A stretch of DNA of 64,000 bases from Telopea speciosissima (Eukaryota > Streptophyta > Magnoliopsida > Proteales > Proteaceae). This document shows positions 34,101 through 44,677 of the stretch, one piece after another. The DNA is taken from NCBI RefSeq assembly GCF_018873765.1, contig NC_057924.1:8370001-8434000 (forward strand), read 5' to 3'. A model generated the notes under the pieces. That model was given only the letters and a program-made list of their open reading frames with translations, was not told the origin of the DNA and did not search any database. The number at the start of each line of letters is the position of its first letter. Position 1 is the first letter of the stretch. The position numbers and the translations under genes were made by a program.

Positions 34101-37100
34101 TCTCATCTTGTGCTTCAAATTCACTCAAGGGCTTGCGGGTGTTTGGGTCAATCCCTTGCCGCCGGAGTTTTTCTTCAAATAAGAATTTGTTACGATTCTG
34201 CTGTCCCACCCGAGAGTAATGAACTTTGCTGGGTATCCCACATCGGAGAGTAATGAACTCTGGTGTGGGCTAATATTAGTCCTGGGCACCCTCACCTACT
34301 GAACCGGTTTTGTGGGCTGAGATCCAGGGTTGTATCAGTGGTATCAGAGCGGGCTGCCATGTTTATGGGTCAGGGTACCGGCAGGGGCGACCAATGGAAA
34401 GGGCTACCTGGTTCTCAAGGGGTCTGGAGTGAAAGCTGCCATGGAGTGGGCCGTCCGGGACGTCGGTTCGGAAGCGTGGTGGAATGTTACAATCCTGCTG
34501 TCCCACCTGAGAGTAATGAACTCTGGTGTGGGCTAATATAGTCCTGGGCACCCTCACCTGCTGAACTGGTTTTGTGGGCTGAGATCCAGGATCATATCAG
34601 AATTCCAAAGTTCTTAGTCTTATTATCTGTTCTCTCAGCAATCTGAGCCCACATGCAATTCCACAAGAGTGTAGTAGAATCTCATTGCATAGTTTATAAA
34701 ATTCTGATTCACATTCTTCAATCCATGAATTTGAGTTGTCCGTTCCTGTTTTTCAAAACTTCGTGGGGGCCAATTATGCATGAGATGCTCTTTTTGCTGC
34801 GAGAACATCCTTCTCTTGATTGGGGCTATGTAATAAGTTATATTTTGGTTGGTTTTATGAATCTCCTATGTTTTTTTCTCTTCCTGCGATAATGCTGAAG
34901 TTGCAATAATAGGTTTCACAAGGAAGATGACTGATGATGCTTTTGAGAGGACTTTCTGTTTTTCAAGAAAGAAAGGGTAAAACGATTAGGGGGTGGAACA
35001 GTCCTCTAATTTAAAATGATGCCCCAACTTGATTTTACGGTTCTTCCCATCGAGTCATTTACATGTGATCAGATGTTGTTTTCAAAGTTTCGTACGCTTT
35101 TCAGCAATTATATGAAATCATTATTTCACCCTTCAACAGATTCTATTTGTTAAACAGTGCGAGAGTGACTAGAGGTAAAGAAAAAGTGGTTACAAACTTA
35201 ATAACACCCATGGTACACAGTTTTGCCAAAATTTCGCAGAATGGGGTGAAATATTTCAGTTTCGCGAGGGCTTGAAATGAAACCCTATACGATACCATGG
35301 AGTGCACGTATTTCGACCGAAATTTCGAGGTTTCAGTTGAATTTCATTCAAATGTTTCATTTTGTCAAAATTTCGGCCGAAACATTACTTTGACCATGCT
35401 TTAAATACCACATTTCATACTGAATGGGTCAAAATTTTGACCCATTTCGCTCATTTTGCCTAGTTTTGACTCAGAAGTTTGGAAACCCAGTTTTGGTGCT
35501 TTTTTGGCCAAATCACGGTTGTACTAGGTTGGAACAAGTACCTAGGCAGTAAAGGAATGCAGTGGGAGCGACGATTTGTTGCATTGTTGGAAGATTTGTG
35601 CAAGATGCAATGTTGGAGGTATATAACTTTTTCCAAAAACTAATTTTTGCAAAAAATATAGGATAAATACTTGAAATTTGGCATTCTAGTGGTTTTGATC
35701 CTGCCTGGAACTCGATGTGGTACTAGGAGTCTAAGACTCGATGGGCATAGGGTGACTTTTTTTTTATTTTTTTATTCCGATATAGTTGAAACTCTTTGTA
35801 ATAAACCATGTATGTTGTATGATTTATGAACTGGTTTATAATTTGATGTCTATTCATTCCAAATGCATATTTAAGTTGCTTTACTTGAATTATATGTGTT
35901 CTAATATTAAACATTGTGTGGAATAGGCCATATTAGAGAATGTATACAACATACACTATCAACCTATGGTCCGAAGTAACTATCATTTTGGGTGTGATTT
36001 TTTAAAATTGAAGGGTTCCACTATGTTTAGAGGGCCTAAACTCTAAACATAGGGGTTCCTACAAGTTTCAGGACCTAATTTGGCCATCTGGCCCTCAAAA
36101 CTTGCACAAAAAGTGCCCAGGTTTCGACTAAGAGATCGCTGCCTGGTCGTGTAGTCCCTGCACCAGCGCGGGGTCAATGAGAGCACACATGGGCATATAC
36201 GTGGGTGGGATAAAAAAAATTTGAATTTTAGAACACCTCTTGCTTGAGGATTTAATCTTGATATTAAAATGGAATTTGATTCTTAGTAGGATGGTATATG
36301 GACTAGTTAACTATGTCTATTTGATGGCTAAATATGTAACCAAATTTCAAGGGACAAAATTTTATAGGGGGGGGGGGGGGGGAGGATGTAATGCCCCGCA
36401 TTTCTGTTTTATATTTTAATATTGAATTTGATTGGGAATATTTTAATGCTTGCTGGGATAAGGCTGAGTAGTAGTAGTAGTTGTTGTTGTGTTGTGAATG
36501 TTGTAATGCTTGAAATTTTGTTTTAATACATTTTTATAGACTATTTAAAAGAGCAATGAAATATTAATGTTACTACAATGTAAGATACTAGGGCGGCCAG
36601 GGGTGAAGCTCCAAACCGGGCGGCTGCGATAATGGAAGCTAGGAAGGATCCCCCTTTGGACAGAAATTCAACTTTGGCGGCTCCCACCTCATTAAATTAC
36701 ATGACTTTGGAGGGGTGTAATTTGGATTTTGCTCATAAAGAAAATCAAAGTTTTGACTCTTTGAATCAAAACTTGGAAAAGGTTACCCATGTGGCCCAGA
36801 TTGATATTAATTCTCTAATAGAGACTAATAACAACTTGGACATCTCTACACAACCAAGTTTGGGTGGTTGTGGGTTGGGTTATGACCAATCTGATCATGT
36901 GGAGGTGCAAGGCGGGTGGACTCAGGTGTTGGGTCGGGAAAATTGTGGACGTAGGAATGCTCTTCGTGGTGGTTGTGTGGGTTTCCATATGGCACCTCCA
37001 GTTATTGGCAGAACTCGAAGTCAAAGGAATGCAAATCTTGGTATTAAGGCGGCGGATGCGGCAGTAGAAAAACATCAGGTTGAAGAGGAATTAGGAGTGG

Positions 37101-40100
37101 GGTTGCAAAAAATTCCATCTCCCTTTTCGCCAGAGGAGGCGGCTCTTTTGGCCCGTGTGGCTCTTGATTGGCCTGGTTTATATGCTGAGATCCCCCGACG
37201 ATTGATTAGGATAAGGACTCCCTCGGTGCGTCTCACAGATCCCCTGTAGCCTTATTTTATTATTTTTCTTGGGTGAACGAGTGGCCTGTTGCCCTTGCCC
37301 ATATGTTTTAGGACTAAGTCCCCTTTTTAAGCTTTAGCTTGCTTTGCCTTTAGTCTGTCTTTAGGCTTGTTTGCCCCCTTTTTAATCTTCAATAAATGTT
37401 TATTTAAAAAAAAAATAAATAAAAAAAATTATTTTATTATTTATCAAAAAACAACACAAAGTAGGAAAAACTGTGGCCTAAATAGAGGAGGGTATGAAAA
37501 GATGGGGGAAGGAAGGGAGGGAAATTAGATGGGAGAAGGAAAATGGAAAAAGATAAATGAAAGATGGGAGTAAGAGGAATGAGGCACAATCCAGCAACTT
37601 AGGAAAATCTCAGCTAAATGGGGTCTGGTGCATGGATCCTTGCCCTCCAAAAGGCTCTATCCAAGGTCATACTCAGTACAAGACCCAGACAATGCATGTC
37701 CTTCCTCACAACTTCTCCTATGGTCATTTTAGGCCTGTCCCTAGCTCTTTTAGCTTCTTCAATCGGAATCATATTACTCCCTACTGGGGCATCCCTAGGC
37801 CTTCGTTGAACATGACTGCACTATCTCAAACGACTCTCTCGGATCTTGTCATTGATCGGGGCAGCTCCCAAGTCAGCTCTAATACGATCATTCATTACTT
37901 TTATCATTCCTAATTTTTTCGCACATCCATCTTAACATCCTCATCTCTGTTACATATAGCTTCTCAACATGACACTTCTTAACTACCCAACATTCTGCCC
38001 CATACATCATAGCCGGTTGTACAACAGTCATGTAGAACTTTACTTTAAGTTTTAAAGGGATACGTCGGTCACACAGTACTCCGGACGTATCTCTCTAGTC
38101 TCCACTTCATCCATCCCACTTTAATTTTATGTTAGACATCATCCTCTATATTTCCTTTCTTATTTATGATTGACCTCAAATATCCAAAATAGTCACTTTG
38201 CAGTATCTCCCTTTCCTCAATTCGCACCATGTCAGTATCCATTATAGCATGGCTGAAATTACATGTCATATACTCTGTCTTCGTTCTACTAATCTTAAAG
38301 CCTTTTGTTTCCAAGGTTGATCTCTATAGCTTTAATTTAGTGTTAATCCCTGCTTTTGTTTCATCCACCAAGACAATATTGTCGGTGAAGAGCATACACC
38401 ACGAGACCTCATCTTGAATGCTCTTGGTTAGGTCGTCCATGATAAGCGCAAAAAGATAATGGCTTAAGGCGGATACCTGATGTAACCCAATCTTGATTGA
38501 GAATTCCTTGCCTTGACCTCCCACAGATCTCATACTAGTGACTACGCCCTCATACATATCTTTAATTACATCCACATATTTACTCGACACCCCTCTCTTC
38601 ACTAGAACATGCCGGATTAAATCTCTTGGGACTCTGTTGTAGGCTTTTTCAAGGTCAATAAAGACCATATGAAGATCCTTCTTGCTCTCTCCATATCTTT
38701 CCATGAGCCTCCTCAATAAGTAGATAGCTTCTGTCGTGGATCTATTTGGCATAAAGCCAAATTGGTTCACTGAGATATGAGTCCCTCTTCTCAAATGGGC
38801 TTCAATAACCTTCTCTCAAAGTTTCATAGTGTGACTCATCAACTTTATGCTTCTATAGTTATTGCAGTTTTGGATATCACCTTTATTTTTGTAGATTGGG
38901 ACTATAATGCTTCTTCTCCATTCATCGGGTATCTTTCTTGTGTGCATAATCTTGTTAAACAGATTGGTTAAGCAATATATCCCATAACCTCCTATGGTTT
39001 TCCACACTTCTATTGGAATCTCATCTTGGCCTGGTTTCTTTCCTACTTTCATCCTTTTTAAGGCTTCTTTAACTTCTGCCACAACCTTTCGTACATATCT
39101 ATAGCATGTGGTGTCTTGTTGAATAATGTAATCGTCCGGGTCATTTCAACTCGACCCATCTCCATTTAATAGGTCACAGATGTATTCATACCATTTCTTC
39201 GCAATGTCCTCATCCTTTACCAACACACTTGATTCACCTTACCTAATCGAAATTTCTATTCTTTCATTCTCGCATCTTGGCTATCTTATACTTGGCTTTT
39301 TCTTCTTCTTTTGTGTTTAGGTTGATATAGAGATTCTCATACTTCTTTGCCCTAGCCATCCCCACAGTCTTCGTAGCTTCGTTTCTGACAACATAATACC
39401 TCTTTTTATATATTATATAAGCTGTATTGCAGTAGAGGAGTTTATGGTTTGGGAGGAATTGTCCTTGTACCCAAAACAAGTGTAATTTTCCTAGGGGGTG
39501 GTCGGTCTACAAGTGGTTAATTCATCTTCGTTGGACTTTTCTCTTATATTGAGGCAAGCATCAAGATTTCTCATTGTTGCCATTGCTGTATTGATACCAC
39601 TTTAGCATCTACAACCACTTTAGTATGATAGTATCTGCAACTGTTTCTTTTTCTTCTGCCAGATTTCGATGTGATTACATCACAGCCTTGCTATTTTCCC
39701 ACTTGCCAGTATTCCATGCAAGGACTGGACTCATAGAAGTTGATTTTCATTTTGTAAGAGAAAAAGTTAGCTTATATGGATCTGACACCCATTTCAGTTA
39801 ATATTAAATATTAGATAGAGACATATGACAAAGGGAATTTATGCCCTGTAATTCAATTTTATGTATGACGAGTTCATAAAGATATCCCTCTTTTGCTTCA
39901 TAGTGTATGTATGAGATAATGATGATCAAGTTGATGAACTAATTTTTTAAGCCGAGGGGATACTTGGATATTGAAAGTGGTGGGGACTCGGATGTGAGAG
40001 AGAGAAAGAGAAGGAAGAAATGTGGTTAGGAGAGATTTGAAAGGGGTAAGGAATATGGTTAGGTTCAATGGCATTGGTCCTTTAATATAGGAACATGGTT

Positions 40101-42246
40101 GGAAATATTATGAACCAGTACTTCAGGTTTTGGGAATCCAAGTATTGTGTGGTTCCTCTTCAAAACGAGGTAAGGAATATGGTTAGGTTCAGTTGCATTG
40201 GTCCTTTAATATAGGAACATGGTTGGAAATATTCTGAATCATTACTCCAGGTTTTGGGAATCCAATTGTTATGTGGATTCTCTTCTTCAAAACATGAGAT
40301 CTCCTGCTGTTTTTGCAATAATGGGGATATTTCTCTTACCAGGGTTTTGGCTATTGAGGTCTCACTATTAACCATATTCCTGGTTTCGGATGTTCTCTAT
40401 CATATTATTTCTGATAAGTGATAACCTTTCCTACTAATTCTAATACTTGTTTAGTGCCATTGCAGGATATTTTAGAGTCTATGGGACAGGTTGTTGATGG
40501 TTTGAAGTTCTCGGGGGGCTCTCAAAGTCTGATGCCAAAGCAATTTATCAAAGAAATAACTGACATGGCCCATAGACATGATGTCTATGTCAGTACAGGT
40601 GACTGGGCTGAACATTTGCTTCACAAAGGACCATCCGCTTTTAAACAATATCTTGAGGTTTGTGGAGAGTAAGTTTGTCTTTGTTATTTTGCTTCTGTTG
40701 GACATGTATTTAGATTTTTCTTCAGTTAATTTTCCTTTTCTGACTCATCCTCACAGGAATGTAAGAATTTGGGATTTGACACAATTGAGCTGAATGTTGG
40801 TTCACTTAAAGTTCCAGAAGATACTCTGTTGAGATTTGTACGCATGATAAAGAGTGGTGGCTTGAAAGCCAAGCCTCAGTTTGCTCTGAAGTTTGACAAG
40901 TCTGACATCCCAAGTATTGGGGATAGAGCATTTGGGGCATATATAGTTCCAGTTCCCCAAACATTTGGTACTCACAAACTTTATTTGCAGATTTATATGT
41001 TTATGTTGCAAACTTAATTGAGTACTACAATCTAGTGCTATGATGAGTTCAACTGCTGGTTAGAATGCATTTCAGTATGTGTTGGTCTAGAGTCATGCTA
41101 GACTACTTTCATGATTGAGGCTCAGAAGGCCTTCACTGTTGTACTTATTTTTTATTGGGATCATTCCTTGATTTTCCAATCCTATCTAAATTATAGTTGT
41201 CAAGGTGTCGCCTAGGCGTTCAGGCGCTGTGGTTGACTTGGGCGCCTACTTGGTATCGCCTTGATTTTTTACCCTCTCCAACACCTTGGATTGCCTAACC
41301 GCCGTGACAACTATGTTCTAAGTGTTAACTATGAGATGCAGCCATATTGGTCTAAGAGTTCATGCTAGACTACTTTCATGATTGAGGCTCAGAAGGTCTT
41401 CACTGTTGTACTACTTTTTTATTGGGATCATTCCTTGATTTTCCAATCCTATCAAAGTGTTAACTATGAGATGTAGCCATATTGTTCTTATTCCATTTGT
41501 AACTACTGGTTAGAATGCATTTCAGTTTGTGTTGGTCTAAGAGTCATGCTAGACTGCTTTCATGATTGAGGCACAGAAGGCCTTCACTGTTGTACTTCCT
41601 TTTTATTGGTATCATTCCTTGATTTTCCAATCTGAGTGTTAACTATGAGATGTAGCCATATTATTCTTGTTCCATTTGTAAGTCCTTTTTGGATGGCACT
41701 CTAAATCTTTCCGACATGATGTTGGTTTTGAGAGGTGTTACTGTATTTAGTAGAAAAAATTCTATGCTTATACTCATTCATGTTGCCCTTTTTTCCACAG
41801 AAATTGTTGAAGATGTGGAATTCTTGATCAGAAGGGCCGAAAGATGTTTGAAAGCTGGAGCAGACATGATCATGATAGATGCCGATGATGTGTGTAAACA
41901 TGCTGATTCTATGCGAGCAGACATTGTTGCAAAGATCATAGGCCGCCTAGGACTTGAGAGGACTATGTTTGAAGTATCAGACCCCAAAGCCTCAGAGTGG
42001 TTTATTAAATGTTATGGACCAAGAGTACTGTCCTCACTCTCTCAATCTTTTTCTTCTTTGAATATTATTTGGGATGCCTTGGATTCTGAACTCTGATAAA
42101 ATGTGCATTATTTTCCTTGTGGTACACATTTTCAGGTGAATCTATTTGTGGATCATTCCCAGGTGATGGATTTGGAGTGCCTTCGAGGTCGAAGCTTAGG
42201 TAAAAACCACACCTCTGTTCTAGGTCCCCCATATTTTCTGTTCTGA
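28103..42246 (+). CDS. HSA32: HSA32, heat-stress-associated 32-kDa protein (ComA-like)
   Basis: Five exons, 28103-28225, 40466-40657, 40757-40967, 41801-42024 and 42136-42246, join in frame to 286 aa, the length I recall for the Arabidopsis protein. Start MSAYLWKSFCEDEDRPEKPR, then YGVTEMRGPNYSILSQNVLQ, exon 2 VDGLKFSGGSQSL and YVSTGDWAEHLL, exon 3 LGFDTIELNVGSL, exon 4 AGADMIMIDADDV and RADIVAKIIGRLGLERTMFE, exon 5 VNLFVDHSQVMDLECLRGRS with a tail ending PPYFLF. The fold is the TIM barrel of archaeal phosphosulfolactate synthase (ComA). In plants HSA32 sustains acquired thermotolerance together with HSP101; no coenzyme M role is known in plants. Intron 1 is 12,240 bp; the others are 99, 833 and 111 bp. 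All introns are GT-AG. An HSE-like site precedes the gene. Confidence 0.95.
28856..29166 (+). repeat. Direct repeat, left copy (LTR-like, ~311 bp)
   Basis: It begins TGTTGGCAATTATACC and is highly similar to 30272-30577 along its whole length, for example ACGAACACTTGATGGGGCTG and TTAGGCCGCATTGGGGCACA. Two long direct repeats 1.1 kb apart suggest LTRs of a short element, now a fossil, though I found neither a primer-binding site nor a flanking duplication. Just inside, 29165-29230 encodes HHEVECYVDDFVLQ, which resembles a Ty3-type reverse-transcriptase motif. Confidence 0.6.
29167..30271. other. Interior between the direct repeats, mosaic of unknown origin
   Basis: After the reverse-transcriptase-like scrap, 29500-29900 has a balanced base composition unlike the rest of the intron and phrases such as CGAAAGGGTCCGACTAGCTT that look like plant mitochondrial DNA. 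I cannot confirm this. An open stretch 29705-30067 (120 aa) is rich in Arg and Lys and matches nothing I know. Confidence 0.35.
30272..30577 (+). repeat. Direct repeat, right copy (LTR-like, ~306 bp)
   Basis: It starts TGTTGGCAATTGTAC and aligns from end to end with the left copy with few differences. If these are LTRs, the low divergence points to a fairly young insertion. Confidence 0.6.
31385..31640 (-). mobile_element. Copia RNase H-end fragment (fossil)
   Basis: On the minus strand EFVALEKVDAKAKWLR is the familiar start of the late RNase H segment of Ty1/copia elements, and downstream KSKVYNGKKRHIRLK-like sequence continues it. It is a short, decayed remnant of a different copia element from the one at the window start. 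Confidence 0.6.
33437..34124 (-). other. Unrecognised open frames inside HSA32 intron 1
   Basis: Two minus-strand open stretches, 33437-33778 (113 aa, starts MPRLASCDNKTETHISENSI) and 33909-34124 (71 aa, ends TEPAFDPFSFD), have plant-like codon use and Ser/Asn-rich composition. I cannot assign a family. They could be exons of a captured gene fragment or chance frames. The second stops just left of the TRIM. Confidence 0.3.
34188..34599 (+). mobile_element. TRIM (terminal-repeat retrotransposon in miniature), 412 bp
   Basis: Two short LTR-type repeats (34188-34337 and 34485-34599), each starting TGTTAC and ending ATCA, flank a ~147-bp interior. TGGTATCAGAGC at 34339-34350, one base after the left repeat, is the standard primer-binding site complementary to initiator tRNA-Met. 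A 5-bp target-site duplication GAATT is present on both sides (34183-34187 and 34600-34604). The element is non-coding, as TRIMs are. The outer ends look whole; the left LTR is longer through an internal duplication. Confidence 0.9.
36367..36384. repeat. Poly-G run
   Basis: An uninterrupted run of about 16 G. Its length is likely unstable and could be a sequencing weak point. Confidence 0.8.
36632..37410 (+). mobile_element. LINE ORF1-like segment with A-rich tail
   Basis: A 205-codon frame (36632-37249) contains GGWTQVLGRENCGRRNALRG and VIGRTRSQRNANLG, reminiscent of the basic linker and C-terminus of plant LINE ORF1 proteins. It is followed by about 140 bp of untranslated sequence, AATAAATG, and an A-rich tail at about 37399-37430. 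This arrangement fits a 5'-truncated or internally deleted non-LTR copy in HSA32 intron 1, sense orientation. I see no endonuclease or reverse transcriptase in it. Confidence 0.5.
37560..39480 (-). mobile_element. RTE-type LINE, 5'-truncated and decayed
   Basis: On the minus strand reverse-transcriptase blocks appear in order: EALKRMKVGKKPGQDEIPIE (about 39065), IPIYKNKGDIQNCNNYRSIK-like sequence, NQFGFMPNRSTTEAIYLLRR (38770), MVFIDLEKAYNRVPRDL, the catalytic block as MLFTDNIVLVDE (FADD in active relatives), and KGFKISRTKTEYM (38310). This wording is typical of plant RTE-clade elements. The endonuclease is absent; only the linker before RT is seen near 39264-39430. Frame changes near 38810 and 38310 and stops after 38130 break it, and the active-site change D to N would inactivate it. 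The C-terminal zone can be followed to about 37600. It lies antisense in HSA32 intron 1. Confidence 0.88.
39481..40045. other. Intron sequence, nothing recognised
   Basis: AT-rich sequence without repeats or frames of note, between the LINE and the tandem duplication. Confidence 0.4.
40046..40293. repeat. Tandem duplication, 124-bp unit, two copies
   Basis: GGTAAGGAATATGGTTAGGT recurs after 124 bp, and the rest of the unit (TTTAATATAGGAACATGGTT, CAGGTTTTGGGAATCCAA) follows in both. It ends ~170 bp before the acceptor of HSA32 exon 2. Confidence 0.85.
41050..41680. repeat. Threefold repeat in HSA32 intron 3
   Basis: A unit with TCATGCTAGACTACTTTCAT, GATTGAGGCTCAGAAGG, CACTGTTGTAC, TCATTCCTTGATTTTCCAAT and GTTAACTATGAGATG occurs three times (starts about 41050, 41345 and 41505) with gaps of varying length. 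The left copy is split by a small inverted-repeat element. Confidence 0.8.
41190..41315. mobile_element. Small TIR element inside the intron 3 repeat
   Basis: The left end ATAGTTGTCAAGG and the right end TGACAACTAT are inverted copies. Internal GTCGCCTAGGCG and AGGCGCTG phrases are typical of a widespread plant MITE type. The other two copies of the surrounding repeat lack it, so it inserted after the repeat multiplied. The flanks ATCTAAATT and TTCTAAGTG are a weak duplication. Confidence 0.55.
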
Positions 42247-44343
42247 AGTGGCAGTGTATCTATATCTATCTGTTTAATCTAAAAACGCCCTTATCAGTGT
42301 GAATAACTTGAGACTTGAACTGCTGGTGTTTCGAGTGGGAGAACTATATACATTCTGCTCGATATGGTGCTCTGATTGTATACATGACTGATTATATATA
42401 CTTCTTGGATCGGTAAATGAACAATCCATGTTTGAATTTGAGCTACATTTTTTTTTTGGTTGGGGGGTTGAAAGACATGATTGCCCATCCTAGCAACGGC
42501 CCAAGTTGCTCCCTTCTTGCTGATTTGGACCGAAGGACCAAGACAGCAATGATAGGGCTGCACTGCCTTGTGCTCTGGATTGGCTATCTTCCCAGGTGGT
42601 TGTGGGGTAAGCTGTTCAATCGGCATCCAAGAAATGCAGGAGCACTGGATCTATTTAGAAGTATCCCTTGGTAAATGAGGTTACTGTAAAAGATTTGGTT
42701 AAGCAACTGTAAATTACTGCACTGGGACCGGTGTCCGGGATCGACACGTTTAATCCAAGTAAATTTCTAATTTAACCCCAAGTATTGTTGGTTTATGAAG
42801 TAACAGCCGGTGGATTTTCGATTGGTTGTGGCTATCTGATTTGACCTCAATATAAGGGACCATCCTTTGAATTAACCGTTCTCATTTACACCTTGGCTTA
42901 TAGTTATTTATTCTTGATTGTTTTCAAGACCTGTCTAAGCCCTGCTTCAAAGCCCATTTTATTAGTATATCTACGGCTTATGTCCAAAAGGGGGTAAAAT
43001 GACTGCCTCGTAACGTGCGCACCACGTTCCCCCCCCACAGAGAACGCTGATCCAAAAACATAAACTGATCACATACTCGGAGACTCTAAGAATCGAGAGA
43101 GTATTCTGGCTATGAGATTGAAGTGGAGTTGTTGAAGATTCCTATCATCGCTTGGGTTCTACTCTTTGCAGTAATTTCTTCACCTACTTAATTGTTCTGA
43201 GATATTGATAAGCTTTATATTCTGTTGTCGTTTAGAAGTGGAAGCTGTTGAATATATCTTGTTTGTTCTACCAAAAAAATATCTTGTTTGGTGGTTTATA
43301 TGTTTTTTTCCTCTTTTTTCTTGTGAAAGTTTTTTATATGTGAAAGCTACTTGGTTTCATACTTTAATTTTCTGGGCTGAAAGGGTAGTTGAGTAAAGAG
43401 GATCGTTATTCACTCTAGAGAGAGACATTTTGGATTGACACGTTCATGTGTGGGTTTTTGTCCATTTTGGTTCCATTGGTTGGGTGGGCCCTATTGGAGG
43501 TCACAAACGGATTTGTACTTATGGGAGTCTCATGCCTTTAATGATCCACCTATCTATTGGGTATATTGTTAAATTTTCCAAGGTTATCCAAACCTCAATT
43601 AGTATCAGAGAAATTAATCACTGCTATTATAAGTTGCAAGGAGAGTTCTGTAAAAGGGTTCGAGGCAGTTTTTTTTGGGAATGCTTGAATTTTACTTCTA
43701 TGTTCATGTGGTCCCTTTGGAGCAAGGTTGAAGCAAGCGAAATCGATCTTCACCCAAAAAAAAGAGCGGGATGTGGACTTGACCCCTACTGGACGCTCTA
43801 TAGATGTTGTTGGTTTTCTTTGACTGAATCTTAGTTCTAATCATAAAAGAAGGGAAGAAAAAAAAGTAAAAAACAAGAAAGCCTTTAAATGCTGAAATAA
43901 GAATGAATGCAATTAATTTGAAGATACGTGAGACACATTAATACAAGTTATGTATAAAGTTTTAACAAACTTTAATGGTTAAAATAGCAGGTAGGTAGGT
44001 AGGAAGAGGTTCATATCATTCAATTCTTAGGGATCCCAAACTACTAACTAGTAACTGCTCTCTCTCTCTCTCTGAGGTCGTGGTCCATGGTCCATAATTC
44101 TCTTGTTTCCAACCAACTCAGGGTCAATACTGCCTTTGTCAAGTTTAGTGCACTTCATCCAAAAAAAAAAAAAAAGAAGAAGAAAAAAGCATTGCTTTTT
44201 CGGAGAGAGTTTTCCTTCACCTCTTGTGTTGGGGAACATTCCCTGTATACTAATGGTTGAACATATCTTCTATTACCCATTCAAAAGCGCAAAGGATTCT
44301 CTTTCACTGTGGCTCAAGGAAAACTCAGTTCAAAAACCTTTTA
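42247..44343. other. HSA32 3' flank and intergenic DNA
   Basis: The first ~400 bp probably contain the 3'UTR. After that there is no gene: a GC-richer patch near 42980-43040 with a poly-C run, and scattered frames below 130 codons without domains (43448-43834 is the longest). Confidence 0.5.
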
Positions 44344-44677
44344 GGTTCCGTTTGATTGCAAGGGGAATCAAAAGCAAGGGAAATGAATTTTTTATGCTTA
44401 AAAAAGAAATTTTTGTAATCATTACCTCATGTGACAATATCACTTAGTTCAAATTATTTCATATTTGGTTATTAAATTTCACTTTATTCTGCATCCAATT
44501 CTTTAAGGTTTAAAATATAAAATAAATATTACATGTAAAATATATTATTACTAAATATGGTAAAAAATTTAAGTAGTTTATACAATCATATGGGGTAATG
44601 ATTACAAAATTTTTTTTTTAATATTAGAAAATTTTCTCTTCCCTTCCCTTTGATTCCCCTTGCAACCAAACAGAGCC
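44344..44677. mobile_element. PIF/Harbinger (Tourist-like) MITE, 334 bp
   Basis: Terminal inverted repeats GGTTCCGTTTGATTGCAAGG and, on the other strand, GGCTCTGTTTGGTTGCAAGG continue into ~90-bp subterminal arms with shared GTAATCATTACC. The element is flanked by TTA on both sides (44341-44343 and 44678-44680), the 3-bp target of this superfamily. It is non-coding and AT-rich in the middle. Confidence 0.82.

Larger units (their letters stand above)
28226..40465. other. Giant first intron of HSA32 (12,240 bp)
   Basis: It is bounded by CCAG|GTGTGTTC and TTGCAG|GATATT. Inside, from left to right, I see a pair of ~310-bp direct repeats around a mosaic interior, GA-rich microsatellites (30620-30735), a copia fragment, an unrecognised ORF pair on the minus strand, an intact-ended TRIM, a LINE ORF1-like segment, an RTE LINE fragment and a 124-bp tandem duplication. 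Segments 28226-28850, 31900-33430 (repeated GAGATCTCG phrases near 31940-32110, CT tract near 33125) and 34620-36600 (palindromic TTTCGACCGAAATTTCG-type sequence near 35260-35400) hold no gene. Confidence 0.9.

Noticed and set aside
43448-43834. 128-codon plus-strand frame
   Set aside because: No domain, no conserved start context and composition like the surroundings.
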